Assembly (NCBI RefSeq): GCF_014489595.1
Contig: NZ_CP060790.1
Coordinates: 1,736,001-1,800,000, forward strand
DNA from: Paenacidovorax monticola
GTDB lineage: Bacteria; Pseudomonadota; Gammaproteobacteria; Burkholderiales; Burkholderiaceae_C
Direction of reading: 5' to 3'
DNA length: 64,000 bases
The translations under genes and the position numbers were made by a program. Within the stretch, counting starts at the first letter, position 1; each line of letters opens with the position of its first letter. This document shows positions 21,016 through 30,548 of this stretch, piece by piece. Under the pieces are notes generated by a model. It was not told the origin of the DNA. It searched no databases and was given only the letters and a program-made list of their open reading frames with translations.

Positions 21016-21942
21016 ATGTTGAACACAAGAAAGCTGGATTTCGGCCTGCTGGCCATCTTGCTCGCGGCACTGCTCGTGCTGCCTTTCACGGCCAGCGGCT
21101 ATGTGCTGTACCTGGCCAACTTGCTGATGGTCTTCGTCGTACTGGCGCTGGGCATGCATCTGGTGATCGGCGAGACGGGCCAGTTCGCGCTCTCGCACGC
21201 CGCCTTCTTCGGCATCGGCATCTACACGGCCGGACTCATCAACAACACCTGGGCTCCGCCCTTCCCCGTCTCCATCGTGGCTGCAGCCTGCCTGGCCGGC
21301 TTCGTGGGCTACTTCATCGGTCTCCTGGCGCTGCGCGTGCGCGACATCTACCTGGCGTTGTGCACCTTTGCGTTCGGCGAGGCCATGCAATGGCTTTTCC
21401 TGAGCTGGACAGCCGTGACCAATGGCTCCAACGGCATGCAGATGAAGCCGGCCACCCTGTTCGGCATCACGCTGATGTCGGACAAGGACGCTTACCCCTT
21501 CGTGGTGGTGATCGCCGCCGTCCTGCTGGCACTCACCGTGGCACTGTCGCGTTCGCGCCTGGGCCATGCCTTTCGCGCCACGCGTGAAAGCGATGTGGCG
21601 GCCGTGGCCATGGGCATCAACACCAGGGCCATCAAGGTCTCGGCCTTCGTGCTGTCCGCGGTCTTCGCGGGCGTGGCGGGCGGCATGTACACGCTGTTCG
21701 TGTCCTTCATCCACCCTGAAAGCCTGGGCTTTCAGACCACCATCCTGGTGCTGACCATGGTCGTCGTCGGCGGCATGGGATCGGTGCGCGGAGCGATCGT
21801 GGGCGCCATCATTTTCGGGCTGCTGTCCGAGCTGATGCGCCAGGTGCCTTCGTACCAGGAAATCATCTACGGCTTGGTTCTGATGGGCTTCATGATGTTC
21901 CTGCCCAAGGGTTTGGCCTCGTTGTTCAACGCCAGACGCTAA
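21016..21942 (+). CDS. Liv-type ABC transporter permease (LivM family)
   Basis: A 308-residue inner-membrane protein with about nine helices. Family segments are VIGETGQFALSHAAFFGIGIY near residue 50, FRATRESDVAAVAMGINT (coupling loop) and VVVGGMGSVRGAIVGAIIFGLL. The start at 21016 has TAGGAG about 8 bases upstream; the longer frame in front is a shadow of livH. It lies 10 bases after livH and forms the second half of the channel. Confidence 0.93.
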   Translation: MLNTRKLDFGLLAILLAALLVLPFTASGYVLYLANLLMVFVVLALGMHLVIGETGQFALSHAAFFGIGIYTAGLINNTWAPPFPVSIVAAACLAGFVGYFIGLLALRVRDIYLALCTFAFGEAMQWLFLSWTAVTNGSNGMQMKPATLFGITLMSDKDAYPFVVVIAAVLLALTVALSRSRLGHAFRATRESDVAAVAMGINTRAIKVSAFVLSAVFAGVAGGMYTLFVSFIHPESLGFQTTILVLTMVVVGGMGSVRGAIVGAIIFGLLSELMRQVPSYQEIIYGLVLMGFMMFLPKGLASLFNARR

Positions 21943-21956
21943 GTGAGGGAATCGCC

Positions 21957-22760
21957 ATGACAGACAAGAACGTGATGCTGGACGTGCACAACATCAGCGT
22001 GGAGTTTGGCGGACTCAAGGCCGTCAGCGACTTCTCCATGCAGGTGCGCCAAGGCTCCATCCACGCCCTCATCGGCCCCAACGGAGCGGGCAAGTCCACG
22101 GTGTTCAACTGCATCTCGCGCTTCTACACGCCCAACCAGGGCAGCGTGAAGTTCCTCGGCGAGGAGTTGCTGGCGCTGAACGCTTCCGAGATGGCCTCGC
22201 GTGGCATTGCGCGCAGCTTCCAGAATCTCGAGCTGTTCGCCGAGCTCTCCGCGCTCGACAACGTGCTGCTGGGCACCCACGCACAGCACCAGGGTACCGC
22301 CATCGGCCCGCTGGCGCGCCTCAAGCGCCTGCTGTCGCCCCCCGACAAGGCGGCCACGGCGTTCGCCGAGAGCCTGCTTGAGCGCGTGGGCCTGGCCGAC
22401 CAGCGCCACGTGCTCGCCAAGGACATGAACTTCGGCCACCAGAAACTGCTCGAGCTGGCGCGCGCCATGGCCATCCGGCCCAGGCTGCTGCTGCTCGACG
22501 AGCCTGCGGCCGGCCTGCGCAACCGCGAGATCGAGAGCCTGGACCGCATCCTCAAGGAAATGGTCAGCCGCGATGGCATGACCGTGCTGCTCGTGGAGCA
22601 TGTGATGCAGCTCGTGATGTCGATTTCCGATGACATCACCGTGCTGGCATTCGGCAAGAAGATCGCAGAAGGCGCCCCCAAGGACATCGCCACCAATCCG
22701 CTCGTCATCGAGGCCTACCTGGGCACCGATGCCGTCGCGCAGGCCAAGGGAGCACAGTGA
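21957..22760 (+). CDS. Liv-type ABC transporter ATPase (LivG family)
   Basis: A 267-residue ATPase. Walker A is GPNGAGKST, the Q-loop follows at ARSFQNLELF, Walker B is RLLLLDEPAAGL and the H-loop is VLLVEHVMQLV. The signature region is unusual: NFGHQKLLELARAMA replaces the LSxGQQ-type motif of most ABC proteins, as is common in the LivG branch. The C-terminal tail after IAEGAPKDI is the LivG-type extension. The stop overlaps the start of livF (GTGA). Confidence 0.93.
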   Translation: MTDKNVMLDVHNISVEFGGLKAVSDFSMQVRQGSIHALIGPNGAGKSTVFNCISRFYTPNQGSVKFLGEELLALNASEMASRGIARSFQNLELFAELSALDNVLLGTHAQHQGTAIGPLARLKRLLSPPDKAATAFAESLLERVGLADQRHVLAKDMNFGHQKLLELARAMAIRPRLLLLDEPAAGLRNREIESLDRILKEMVSRDGMTVLLVEHVMQLVMSISDDITVLAFGKKIAEGAPKDIATNPLVIEAYLGTDAVAQAKGAQ

Positions 22761-23482
22761 ACATGCAGGAAACCATTCTGGCGTTGAACGCCGTCAGTGC
22801 CGCCTACGGCTCGATCCAGGCGCTGTCGAACATCTCGCTCAAGGTGCCCAAGGGCGCCATCGTGGCATTGCTGGGCAGCAACGGAGCAGGCAAGACAACG
22901 ACGCTCAACGTGATCTCGCGCCTCGTCAGGCAGACCTCGGGCACCATCACCTACCAAGGCACCGACACGGCACGGCTGAGCTCCGACGAGCTGGTACGCA
23001 CGGGGCTCGTGCAGGTCCCCGAGGGCCGACAGGTATTTCGCGACATGACGGTGCTTGAGAACCTTGAGCTCGGCGCCTACCTGCGCCGCGACCGCTCCCA
23101 CATCGGCCGTGATCTGGAGCGTGTCTTCCACATCTTTCCGCGCCTGCAGGAGCGAAACCGCCAGCTTGCGTCCACCCTGTCGGGCGGCGAGCAGCAGATG
23201 CTCGCGATCGGCCGCGCCATCATGTCGCAGCCCTCGGTGATGCTGTTCGACGAGCCCTCCATGGGTCTGTCCCCGCTGCTGGTGCAGCACATGTTCAGGG
23301 TGATCCAGGAACTCAACCGCGACCACGGCATGACCATCCTCCTGGTCGAACAGAACGTGAAGCTGGCGCTGGGCATTTCGTCGTACGCCTACATCCTGGA
23401 GAACGGCGAAATCTCCCTCGAAGGCCCGGCATCCGACCTTGCGGAAGACGAAGCCGTGCGCAAGGCCTACCTGGGCATCTGA
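22757..23482 (+). CDS. Liv-type ABC transporter ATPase (LivF family)
   Basis: A 241-residue ATPase. Walker A is GSNGAGKTT, the signature is LSGGEQQMLAIGRA, Walker B is VMLFDEPSMGLSP and the H-loop is LLVEQNVKLAL. It pairs with the LivG-type ATPase to power the transporter. The GTG start at 22757 overlaps the livG stop and has an AAGGGAG site 5 bases upstream; an ATG two codons later is an alternative. A hairpin follows before the second SDR gene. Confidence 0.93.
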   Translation: MNMQETILALNAVSAAYGSIQALSNISLKVPKGAIVALLGSNGAGKTTTLNVISRLVRQTSGTITYQGTDTARLSSDELVRTGLVQVPEGRQVFRDMTVLENLELGAYLRRDRSHIGRDLERVFHIFPRLQERNRQLASTLSGGEQQMLAIGRAIMSQPSVMLFDEPSMGLSPLLVQHMFRVIQELNRDHGMTILLVEQNVKLALGISSYAYILENGEISLEGPASDLAEDEAVRKAYLGI

Positions 23483-23492
23483 CTCCCTCCAA

Positions 23493-23514
23493 GGGCGCGC
23501 AGAAACGCGCGCCC
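23493..23514 (+). other. Intra-operon hairpin after livF
   Basis: GGGCGCGC (23493-23500) and GCGCGCCC (23507-23514) form a perfect 8-bp stem with an AGAAAC loop. There is no T run. It lies 11 bases after the livF stop and divides the transport genes from the enzyme genes. Confidence 0.6.
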
Positions 23515-23540
23515 CTGACATTCCCGAAGGCATTTTTCCT

Positions 23541-24278
23541 ATGAACACGCCCCAGACACGGTATGCGCTGGTCACCGGCGGCGCCAGCGGCATGGGCCTG
23601 GCCATCGTGGAGCGGCTGGCCCAGGACGGCCAGCACGTCTTCCTCGTCGACCGCGATGCCGCAGCCGCCGAGCGCGAAACCCAGCGCCTTCGTGCCCAGG
23701 GCCTTGCCGTGGAAGCCCGTGTGCTGGACCTGATGGACGAAGCGGCCACGCGCCAGCTGATCCAGGCCCTGCCCCCGCTGCACGTTCTCGTGAACAACGC
23801 CGGCATTTTCGACGAACGCAAGTTCTTCGACGTGACTTCGGCCGATTTCCAGCGCATGTACGCCGTCAACCTGCTGGCCGTGGCCACGCTCACGCAGGAG
23901 TGCACCCGCAAGATGGCGCCTGGGGGGCGCGTGGTGAACATCGCGTCGCGGGCTTACCTGGGCGCAAGGAACCATCCTCACTACGTGGCCTCGAAAGCCG
24001 CGCTGGTGGGTTACACCCGGGCCTGCGCCATGGAACTGGCGGGACAGGAGATCCTGGTCAACGCCATCGCTCCCGGCCTGATCGACACACCACTCCTGCA
24101 GGCACTGACGCCCGAGCGGCGTGCGGCGCAGCTCGCGCTCCAGCCGTCCGGACGCGCCGGCACACCCCAAGAGATTGCCGAGGCTGCCGCCTTCCTGGCA
24201 TCGCCGCGGATGGGCTTCATCACCGGCCAAGTGCTGTTCGTGGACGGGGGCAAGTCCCTCGGCGGCAGCAACGCATGA
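23541..24278 (+). CDS. SDR-family oxidoreductase, second in operon
   Basis: A 245-residue classical SDR. It has TGGASGMG for cofactor, FLVDRD (Asp, NAD-type), the intact NNAG motif, catalytic Ser in IASRAY and Tyr/Lys in YVASK, and a C-terminal GQVLFVDGGKSLGGS. It is clearly a different enzyme from the first SDR of the operon, which suggests either two alcohol-oxidation steps or one oxidation and one reduction. The start at 23541 follows a GAAGG element at a rather long distance (about 11 bases). Confidence 0.88.
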   Translation: MNTPQTRYALVTGGASGMGLAIVERLAQDGQHVFLVDRDAAAAERETQRLRAQGLAVEARVLDLMDEAATRQLIQALPPLHVLVNNAGIFDERKFFDVTSADFQRMYAVNLLAVATLTQECTRKMAPGGRVVNIASRAYLGARNHPHYVASKAALVGYTRACAMELAGQEILVNAIAPGLIDTPLLQALTPERRAAQLALQPSGRAGTPQEIAEAAAFLASPRMGFITGQVLFVDGGKSLGGSNA

Positions 24279-24294
24279 ACGCGAGGATCACACC

Positions 24295-26027
24295 ATGGAT
24301 ACCCCCACACACCCCTCCCCTCCCCCCCGGAAGTCGACGTGATCGTGGTCGGCAGCGGCGCGGCCGCCATGTCGGCCGCCATCACGGCACACCTCGAAGG
24401 CCTGTCCGTGCTGATGCTGGAAAAGACAGCACATATCGGCGGCTCCACCGCCATCTCGGGCGGCGCAATCTGGATTCCGTTCAACGACCAGACAGAGAAA
24501 GTGGGCCACCCCGACAGCGAGGCCAAGGTCTGGGAGTACCTGCACAACGTGCTCGGCGAGATCCCGAACCGCTCTCAGATGCAGGCCTACCTGGACCGTG
24601 GCGCCCAGGCACTGCGCTATCTGGAGCAACACGATGCCCTCCGGCTCCTCGGCCGCGTCTACTCGCCCGACTACTACCCCGACCGCAGCGGTGCTTCCAT
24701 GGGGGGGCGCGCGCTCGACCCGGCCGAATTCGACGCCCGCGAGCTGGGAGGCAAGTTCCGTGAACTGCGCAACCCATTGCCCGAGTTCACGGTGCTCGGC
24801 GGCATGATGATCACGCTCACCGACGCCAGGCACCTGCTGCGCGTCACCAGATCCTTCGCGTCGTGGAAGCACGGCATGAAGCTGGTGCTGCGCTACTTCA
24901 AGGACCGCCTGCAGGGCTACCACCGCGGCACGCGCACGCTCCTGGGCAACGCCCTGGCGGCGCGCCTGTTTGCGCGCATGGTGTCGCTCGGCATCCCCTA
25001 CCGCCTCCATGCGGAAGTGACTGCACTGCTGCGCGCAGACCCGCAGGCGCCCGAACGGGTGACGGGCGTGGAAGTGCAGACACCGGCGGGCACCGAGCAG
25101 CTCTCGGCCCGCAAGGGCGTGCTGCTGGCCACGGGCGGCTTTCCCTGGGACGCCGAGATGCGGCAGGCGCACTACCCCTCCCCCACAGGGCCTTATTCGA
25201 TGTCGCCCACGGGAAACACGGGCGACGGCATCCGCATGGGCCGCGAGGTCGGCGGCGTGCTCGGTACCGGCAACAGCAGCCCGGCCTTCTGGGCCCCCGT
25301 GTCGGTGCTGCAGCGCGCCGACGGCACGGCGTTGCGCTACCCCCACCTGGTGTGGGACCGCGCCAAGCCGGGGCTGATCGCCGTCAATTCGGCCGGCAAG
25401 CGTTTCGTGAACGAATCCACCTCGTACCACGAGTTCGTGATCGGCATGTACCGCTCACACGAGCAGGTTGCCACCATCCCTGCGTATCTGCTCTGCGACA
25501 GCGATTTCATCGAGACCTGGGGCCTGGGCCTGGCATTGCCGGGCGGCCGCCCCCGCCAGCACCTGGAGCACGCCGGCTACCTGGTCAAGGCGCCAACCCT
25601 CGACGCGCTCGCCGGCCAGCTCGGCATGGACGGCAATGTGCTCAAAGAAACCGTCGCACGGTACAACCTGCATGCGGCCCAGGGGCAAGACCCCGAATTC
25701 GGCAAGGGCAGCACGGCTTACAACCAGTATCTGGGCGACCCGGACCACCAGCCCAACGCATGCCTTGCACCGCTGCAGAAAGGGCCGTTCTATGCCGTCA
25801 GGGTCTACCCCGGCGACATTGGCACGGCGCTGGGCCTGCAGGCTGATGCGCATGCCCGCGCGCTCAACGCGCAGGGCACGCCCATTCCTGGCCTGTACGT
25901 GGCCGGCAATGACCAGAACTCCGTCATGGGCGGCGCCTACCCAGGCCCCGGCATCACACTCGGCCCGGCGCTGACGTTTGGCTGGATTGCCGCCATGCAC
26001 ATGGCCCACCCCGAAGCGGCGCACTGA
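24295..26027 (+). CDS. FAD-dependent dehydrogenase, ketosteroid Delta1-dehydrogenase-like; apparent 1-base deletion at 24322-24328
   Basis: About 577 residues once a C is added to the C7 run at 24322-24328, joining the ATG at 24295 (MDTPTHPS) to the conserved body. The FAD-binding start is VDVIVVGSGAAAMSAAITAH, followed by GGSTAISGGAIWIPFND, and the C-terminal FAD loop is YVAGNDQNSVMGGAYPGPGI. This is the FAD_binding_2 / 3-oxosteroid 1-dehydrogenase group, which also includes desaturases of cyclohexanone carboxylates. The expected reaction is alpha,beta-desaturation of a ring ketone. With two SDRs beside it, the logic is alcohol to ketone to enone. The substrate is not identified. Without the repair the body would have to start at the GTG at 24339. 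Confidence 0.85.
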
Positions 26028-26061
26028 AGCGCCACGCCCCACCACCGAACCGGAGATCCGC

Positions 26062-26667
26062 ATGAAAATCTACTTTTCCCCCGCCTCACCCTACGTGCGC
26101 AAATGCCTCGTGGTCGCCCATGAGCTGGGCCTGGCCGGGCAGATCGAGAAGCTGCCCAGCAACGCCCACCCGGTCAACCGCGACCGCACCATCATCGCTG
26201 ACAACCCCCTGGGACAAGTGCCCACCTTCTTCACTGACGAGGGCGGCGTGCTCTACGACAGCCGCGTGATCTGCGAGTACCTCGACGCCCGGGCAAGCGG
26301 CACCATGTTCCCGGCCCAGGGAGCCCGCCGCTGGTCCGTACTCACGCAGCAGGCACTGGCCGACGGCATGCTCAGCGCCTGCCTGATCGCCCGCTACGAA
26401 GACGTGGCACGCCCCGAGGCACTGCGCTGGGCCGACTGGCGCGCGGCGCAGCTCGACAAGGTCACAACAGGCCTGGCCTGGATGGAGGCGCACGTCGACG
26501 AGCTGCAATCGATCGACATCGGCACCATCTCGCTGGCCTGCCTGCTGGGCTACCTGGATTTCCGCTTCCCTGACCTGACCTGGCGCGAGCAGGCCCCCCG
26601 GACCGCCCGCTGGTTTGCCGCCATGAGCGAGCGGCCGTCGTTCAAGGCCACCTTCCCGCACGTTTGA
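26062..26667 (+). CDS. Glutathione S-transferase family protein
   Basis: A 201-residue cytosolic protein. The thioredoxin-like N-domain begins MKIYFSPASPYVRKCLVVAHELG, with Ser in SPYVRK as the likely glutathione-activating residue, and LGQVPTFFTDEGGVLYDSRVICEYLD is the glutathione-binding cis-Pro and DSR segment. The C-terminal all-helical domain includes IDIGTISLACLLGYLDFRFPDL. It resembles the YibF-like branch. As the last gene of the operon it may add glutathione to, or isomerise, an electrophilic enone made by the flavoprotein; this is inference. CGGAG lies 7 bases upstream of the ATG. Confidence 0.9.
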   Translation: MKIYFSPASPYVRKCLVVAHELGLAGQIEKLPSNAHPVNRDRTIIADNPLGQVPTFFTDEGGVLYDSRVICEYLDARASGTMFPAQGARRWSVLTQQALADGMLSACLIARYEDVARPEALRWADWRAAQLDKVTTGLAWMEAHVDELQSIDIGTISLACLLGYLDFRFPDLTWREQAPRTARWFAAMSERPSFKATFPHV

Positions 26668-26699
26668 GAGGCCGGTCCTCATACCTGCCACGCAATGCG

Positions 26700-26731
26700 C
26701 CGGGCTCCACGAAGGCCCGTGGAGACTCCGG
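26700..26731 (+). terminator. Hairpin after the GST gene, possible end of catabolic operon
   Basis: CTCCACG (26705-26711) pairs with CGTGGAG (26718-26724) over an AAGGCC loop, extended by outer CCGG/CCGG arms (26700-26703 and 26728-26731). No T tract follows, so Rho-independent action would be weak. Confidence 0.45.
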
Positions 26732-26774
26732 CTTCTGTAGCATCGAGGCCCCAACCCTCTGCTCACTCGGCCCT

Positions 26775-27536
26775 TTGGCGCACCCTCCGCTGCATATCCT
26801 CTGGCGCGACGAAGACCTCGTCGCCGTGTACAAGCCCGCCGGCTGGCTCGTGCACCGCACGGGGCTGGACGCGGGCGAGACGCGCTTCGTGATGCAGGCC
26901 CTGCGCGACCAGCTGGGCCGCCATGTCTACCCCGTGCACCGGCTCGACAAGGGGACTTGCGGCGTGCTGCTCATGGCACTGCACCCCGAGGCCGCCCGCG
27001 CACTGGGCCAGGCTTTCGAGCGCCACGCCGTGCGAAAGCGCTACCTCGCGCTGGTGCGCGGCGGGGTGCCTGGTGCGGTCGATGTGGTCCACGCGCTGCG
27101 CCCTGACGACGCGCCCCCTGATGCCCCGGTGCAGCCCGCGCACACACGCTTTTGCGGCCTGGCGCGGCTGGACTGGCCCGAGGCGGCCGACCCGCGCTTT
27201 TCCAGCACGCGCCTCTCGCTCGTGGAGGCCTGGCCCACCACGGGCCGGCGCCACCAGGTGCGGCGCCACCTCAAGCACCTGGCCCACCCCATCATCGGCG
27301 ACGCCACGCACGGCAAGGGCCCGCTCAACCGCTGGTGGGCCGAGCGGCTGGGCCTGCAGCGGCTGTGGCTGCACGCCTGGCAGATCACGGTGCCCCACCC
27401 CGCCACGGGCGCGCCGCTCGTGATCGACAGCGGCGTGCGCTGGCCCGGCAGCGAAGCGCGGGCGGAGCCTTCCAGCGCGCAGGACTGGCAGCGGCTGCTG
27501 GGCCTTCCCGGCTGGCAGCCAATCAACGGGGCCTAG
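26775..27536 (+). CDS. truC: tRNA pseudouridine(65) synthase TruC, probable TTG start
   Basis: A 253-residue RluA-family enzyme from the TTG at 26775. It has VAVYKPAGWLVHRTGLD, the catalytic-Asp motif VHRLDKGTCGVLL, TGRRHQVRRHLKHLAHPIIGD and LGLQRLWLHAWQI, closely paralleling E. coli TruC in order and length, including the lack of an S4 domain. It modifies U65 of tRNA-Ile/Asp. The only in-frame ATG (26664) would overlap the GST gene and add residues unlike the family, so TTG is preferred although no good ribosome-binding site is visible. Confidence 0.83.
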   Translation: MAHPPLHILWRDEDLVAVYKPAGWLVHRTGLDAGETRFVMQALRDQLGRHVYPVHRLDKGTCGVLLMALHPEAARALGQAFERHAVRKRYLALVRGGVPGAVDVVHALRPDDAPPDAPVQPAHTRFCGLARLDWPEAADPRFSSTRLSLVEAWPTTGRRHQVRRHLKHLAHPIIGDATHGKGPLNRWWAERLGLQRLWLHAWQITVPHPATGAPLVIDSGVRWPGSEARAEPSSAQDWQRLLGLPGWQPINGA

Positions 27537-27685
27537 CCGCTCCGGGGCCGCGTCGCGGCTTGGCGTCGCCGCCTTGGCAGGGCCCCGCCCCTCCAGGATC
27601 CTCGGAAGACGGCACGAGGCCTGGCACGCCCGTGCATTGCCCGCTACAGTCGGTGGCTCCCTCCACCTCTTGACCGGAGCGTTCC

Positions 27686-28635
27686 TTGTCCCAGCGAGAT
27701 CCCGACATCGCGCTTGCCACGCTCGCGCAGGCCGTGCCCGACCCCATTGCGGAGCCATCCCCCGCCGTGCCCCACGCCAGTGCACGCGCGCACAACCTGC
27801 GCGGCATCGTGGCCATGGTGGCGGCCGTGGGCGCCTTCTCGCTCATGGATGCGCTGCTCAAGACCCTCACCCCCACTACCCCGCCGTCCAGGTGGCCGCG
27901 ATGCGCGGCATGGCAGCGCTGCCGCTGGTGGTGGCCTATGTGCTGTGGCGGCGCCAACTGAGCTCGGTGGTGCGCGTGCGCTGGCCGCTGCACCTGCTGC
28001 GCGGCGTGCTCAACATCACCATGCTGAGCCTTTTCGCGTTCGCGCTGCGCGAACTGGGACTGTCCGAGGCCTACACCATCTTCTTCATCGCGCCACTGCT
28101 CATCACGGCGCTCTCGGGTCCCGTGCTGGGCGAGCGCGTGCTGCGCGCGCACTGGATCGCCATCGGCGTGGGCTTCGTGGGCGTGCTGGTGGCGCTGCGG
28201 CCCCAGCACGGCGCACTGCTGTCGTGGGGAGCACTGGCCGTGCTCGGCGCGGCCCTGTGCTACGCGCTGTCGGCCCTCACGGGCCGCGTACTCGCGCGCA
28301 CCGACACGAGCGCCAGCCTGGTGTTCTCGACCACGGCGATGCTGGCCCTTGGTGCGGGCCTGCTCGCCGCGCCGCAGTGGGTGGCCTTGCAGAGCGCGCA
28401 CTGGCCGCTGCTGGCAGGCCTGGCCATCACGGGCTTCTGCGGCCAGCTCGCCATCACCGAGGCCTTCCGCCATGGCCAGGCCTCGGTCGTGGCACCGTTC
28501 GAATACACGGCCCTGGCCTGGGGCATGGCGCTCGACTGGCTGCTGTGGCAGGCCATGCCGGGTGCCACCACGCTGCTGGGCGGCGCCATCGTGATCGGCT
28601 GCGGCCTCTACATCGTGCGGCACGAGCGGCGCTGA
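27686..28635 (+). CDS. DMT-superfamily (EamA) transporter, apparent 1-base deletion at 27870-27874
   Basis: About 316 residues after one C is added to the C5 run at 27870-27874, where LLKTLTP should continue as [12 protein letters not shown]. Ten hydrophobic helices form two EamA repeats, the first starting [20 protein letters not shown] and the second near [22 protein letters not shown]. The family exports amino acids and other metabolites; the substrate is unknown. The TTG start at 27686 is preceded by CCGGAGC 6 bases away. The first helix is before the break, so the printed frame from the downstream part alone would lack it. Confidence 0.83.
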
Positions 28636-28706
28636 AGCACGGTCCGCGTGCCACGCGCAGCGGATACCATCGCGCGCATCCGTTTCTCACAAAGGACCCT
28701 GACACC

Positions 28707-29519
28707 ATGGCAATGGACGTGATCGACTACGACATCCGCGGCGCGGAAATGCAGTTCGTGGAGGTGGAGCTGGACCCCGGCGAGGCCGCCATCGGAGAGG
28801 CGGGCAGCATGATGTTCATGGACGCCGGCATCGGCATGGACACCGTGTTCGGCGACGGCAGCGCCAACCAGGGCGGTTTCTTCGGCAAGCTGCTGGGCGC
28901 GGGCAAGCGCCTCGTGACGGGCGAGTCGCTCTTCACCACCGTCTACACCAACAACGCGCCGTCCAAGCAGCGCGTGGCCTTTGCCGCCCCGTATCCCGGC
29001 AAGATCCTGCCCATGGACCTGCGCCAACTCGGCGGCACGCTGATCTGCCAGAAGGACGCCTTTCTGTGCGCCGCGCGCGGCGTGAGCCTGGGCATCGCCG
29101 TTCAGCAGAAGCTCTCGGTGGGCTTCTTCGGCGGCGAGGGTTTCATCATGCAGAAGCTCGACGGCGACGGCCTGGCCTTCGTGCATGCAGGCGGCACCGT
29201 GGTCAAGCGCGAACTCGCGCCAGGCCAGACCCTGCTCGTGGACACGGGCTGCGTGGTGGCCTACACGCCCAGCGTGAGCTTCGAGATCCAGTACGTGGGC
29301 AAGGTCAAGACCGCGCTGTTCGGCGGCGAAGGCCTGTTCTTCGCCAAGCTCACGGGCCCTGGCACGGTATGGTTGCAAAGCCTGCCGTTCTCGCGCCTGG
29401 CTTCGCGCGTGTTCGCGGCTGCGCCGCAGCGCGGCGGCAGCAAGGAGGAAGGCTCGCTGCTGGGCGGCTTCGCGGCCGGCGGCCTGCTGGGCGGCATGCT
29501 CGGCGGCGACGACGAGTAA
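28707..29519 (+). CDS. AIM24 / TIGR00266 family protein
   Basis: A 270-residue protein starting [20 protein letters not shown]. The family pattern is plain: [92 protein letters not shown] and a Gly-rich C-terminal tail ([17 protein letters not shown]) that may associate with membranes. Bacterial members are of unknown function; the yeast homologue is a mitochondrial inner-membrane protein. An AAAGGA site is about 10 bases upstream. Confidence 0.88.
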   Translation: MAMDVIDYDIRGAEMQFVEVELDPGEAAIGEAGSMMFMDAGIGMDTVFGDGSANQGGFFGKLLGAGKRLVTGESLFTTVYTNNAPSKQRVAFAAPYPGKILPMDLRQLGGTLICQKDAFLCAARGVSLGIAVQQKLSVGFFGGEGFIMQKLDGDGLAFVHAGGTVVKRELAPGQTLLVDTGCVVAYTPSVSFEIQYVGKVKTALFGGEGLFFAKLTGPGTVWLQSLPFSRLASRVFAAAPQRGGSKEEGSLLGGFAAGGLLGGMLGGDDE

Positions 29520-29538
29520 GCCCCCACGACAGGGCCGC

Positions 29539-30006
29539 CTACCCTTCGTAGAAATGCGGCCCCGGGCCCTCGCTGGCGAGCCGGTCCTGCTCGTTGCGCA
29601 GTGGGCATTCCTTGAGCGAGAGGCAGCCGCAGCCAATGCAGCGGTCGAGCTGATTGCGCAGTTGCGTGAGTGTGCGGATGCGCTCGTCCAGGTCCTGGCG
29701 CCACGCGGCCGACAGGCGCCGCCAATCGGCCCCCGTGGGTGTGCGGCCGTCAGGCAGGGTCCGCAGGGCCTCGGCGATCTCGGCCAGCGGCAGCCCCATG
29801 CGCTGCGCCACCTTGATGACGGCCACGCGCCGCAGCACCGAGCGCGCGTAGCGCCGCTGGTTGCCCGCGCTGCGCACGCTATGGATGAGGCCCTTGGTCT
29901 CGTAGAAGTGCAGGGCCGAGACGGCGACGCCGCTGCGCGCGGCGACGTCGCCTACCGTCAAATCGGGCACGGCGCAGGGCGGCGCCTTGGAGGGAACACT
30001 CGGCAT
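29539..30006 (-). CDS. soxR: Redox-sensitive transcriptional activator SoxR
   Basis: A 155-residue MerR-family protein. The winged helix is [24 protein letters not shown], and the [2Fe-2S] cluster ligands are all present in [12 protein letters not shown] (C-x2-C-x-C-x5-C). SoxR is activated by redox-cycling compounds that oxidise the cluster and then untwists a promoter with an over-long spacer. Outside the enterics it usually controls efflux pumps and oxygenases directly. The start at 30006 gives the E. coli length (154) and has AAGGA 8-9 bases upstream; ATGs at 30024 and 30027 are alternatives. A matching box and promoter lie just upstream, facing ridA. Confidence 0.95.
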   Translation of the reverse strand: MPSVPSKAPPCAVPDLTVGDVAARSGVAVSALHFYETKGLIHSVRSAGNQRRYARSVLRRVAVIKVAQRMGLPLAEIAEALRTLPDGRTPTGADWRRLSAAWRQDLDERIRTLTQLRNQLDRCIGCGCLSLKECPLRNEQDRLASEGPGPHFYEG

Positions 30007-30026
30007 GGGGGCATCCTTGGGCATCA

Positions 30027-30057
30027 TTGACCTGAAGTTTAGTTGAGGTTTGATACT
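30027..30057 (+). promoter_or_regulatory. SoxR-type promoter with 19-bp spacer facing ridA
   Basis: TTGACC (30027-30032) and GATACT (30052-30057) are separated by 19 bases, the over-long spacing of MerR-family promoters. Overlapping the -35, the 18-bp box CCTGAAGTTTAGTTGAGG (30031-30048) matches the enterobacterial SoxR box as I know it at 15 of 18 positions. Transcription would start near 30064, about 26 bases before the ridA ATG. Confidence 0.8.
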
Positions 30058-30089
30058 GCGATGCATCACCACTGCACCCCATACCCTCC

Positions 30090-30521
30090 ATGCAAGCCTC
30101 TGCACCGACCACATCGTTCCGCCTGTCCTTCGCCAACCCGCCCGGGCTTTACGACCCGCGCCCCAACGGCTATTCGCATCTGGCCATGGTGCAGGGCCCG
30201 GCCCGCCTGGTCTACGCGGCCGGCCAGGGCGGCGAGGACACGCAGGGGTATCTCGCACCCGACTTCGCCACGCAGGTGCGCCAGGCCCTGGCCAACCTGC
30301 GCACGGCCCTGGCCGCTGCCGGGGCGCGCCCGCAGGACGTGGTCAAGCTCACGGTGCTCATCGTGGACCACACGCAGGACCGGCTGCGCATCTTCAGCGA
30401 ACAGATCCAGGCACTGTGGGCCGATGCACCCACACCTGCGTGTACGCTGATCCCGGTGCCGCGCCTGGCGCTCGACGGCATGCTGTTCGAGATCGAGGCC
30501 ACGGCCGCCGTTGCGGCCTGA
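30090..30521 (+). CDS. RidA/YjgF family protein
   Basis: A 143-residue trimer-type protein. The family features are [21 protein letters not shown] near residue 30, [30 protein letters not shown] and the C-terminal [15 protein letters not shown]. RidA deaminates reactive enamine/imine intermediates, but the catalytic Arg of RidA proper is not clearly in place (the usual CTRVEV-like end is FEIEAT), so it belongs to a Rid subfamily of uncertain activity. It is the first gene downstream of the SoxR promoter. Confidence 0.85.
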   Translation: MQASAPTTSFRLSFANPPGLYDPRPNGYSHLAMVQGPARLVYAAGQGGEDTQGYLAPDFATQVRQALANLRTALAAAGARPQDVVKLTVLIVDHTQDRLRIFSEQIQALWADAPTPACTLIPVPRLALDGMLFEIEATAAVAA

Positions 30522-30548
30522 ATTGCGGCCACGCCCTGCTTCGCCCCC

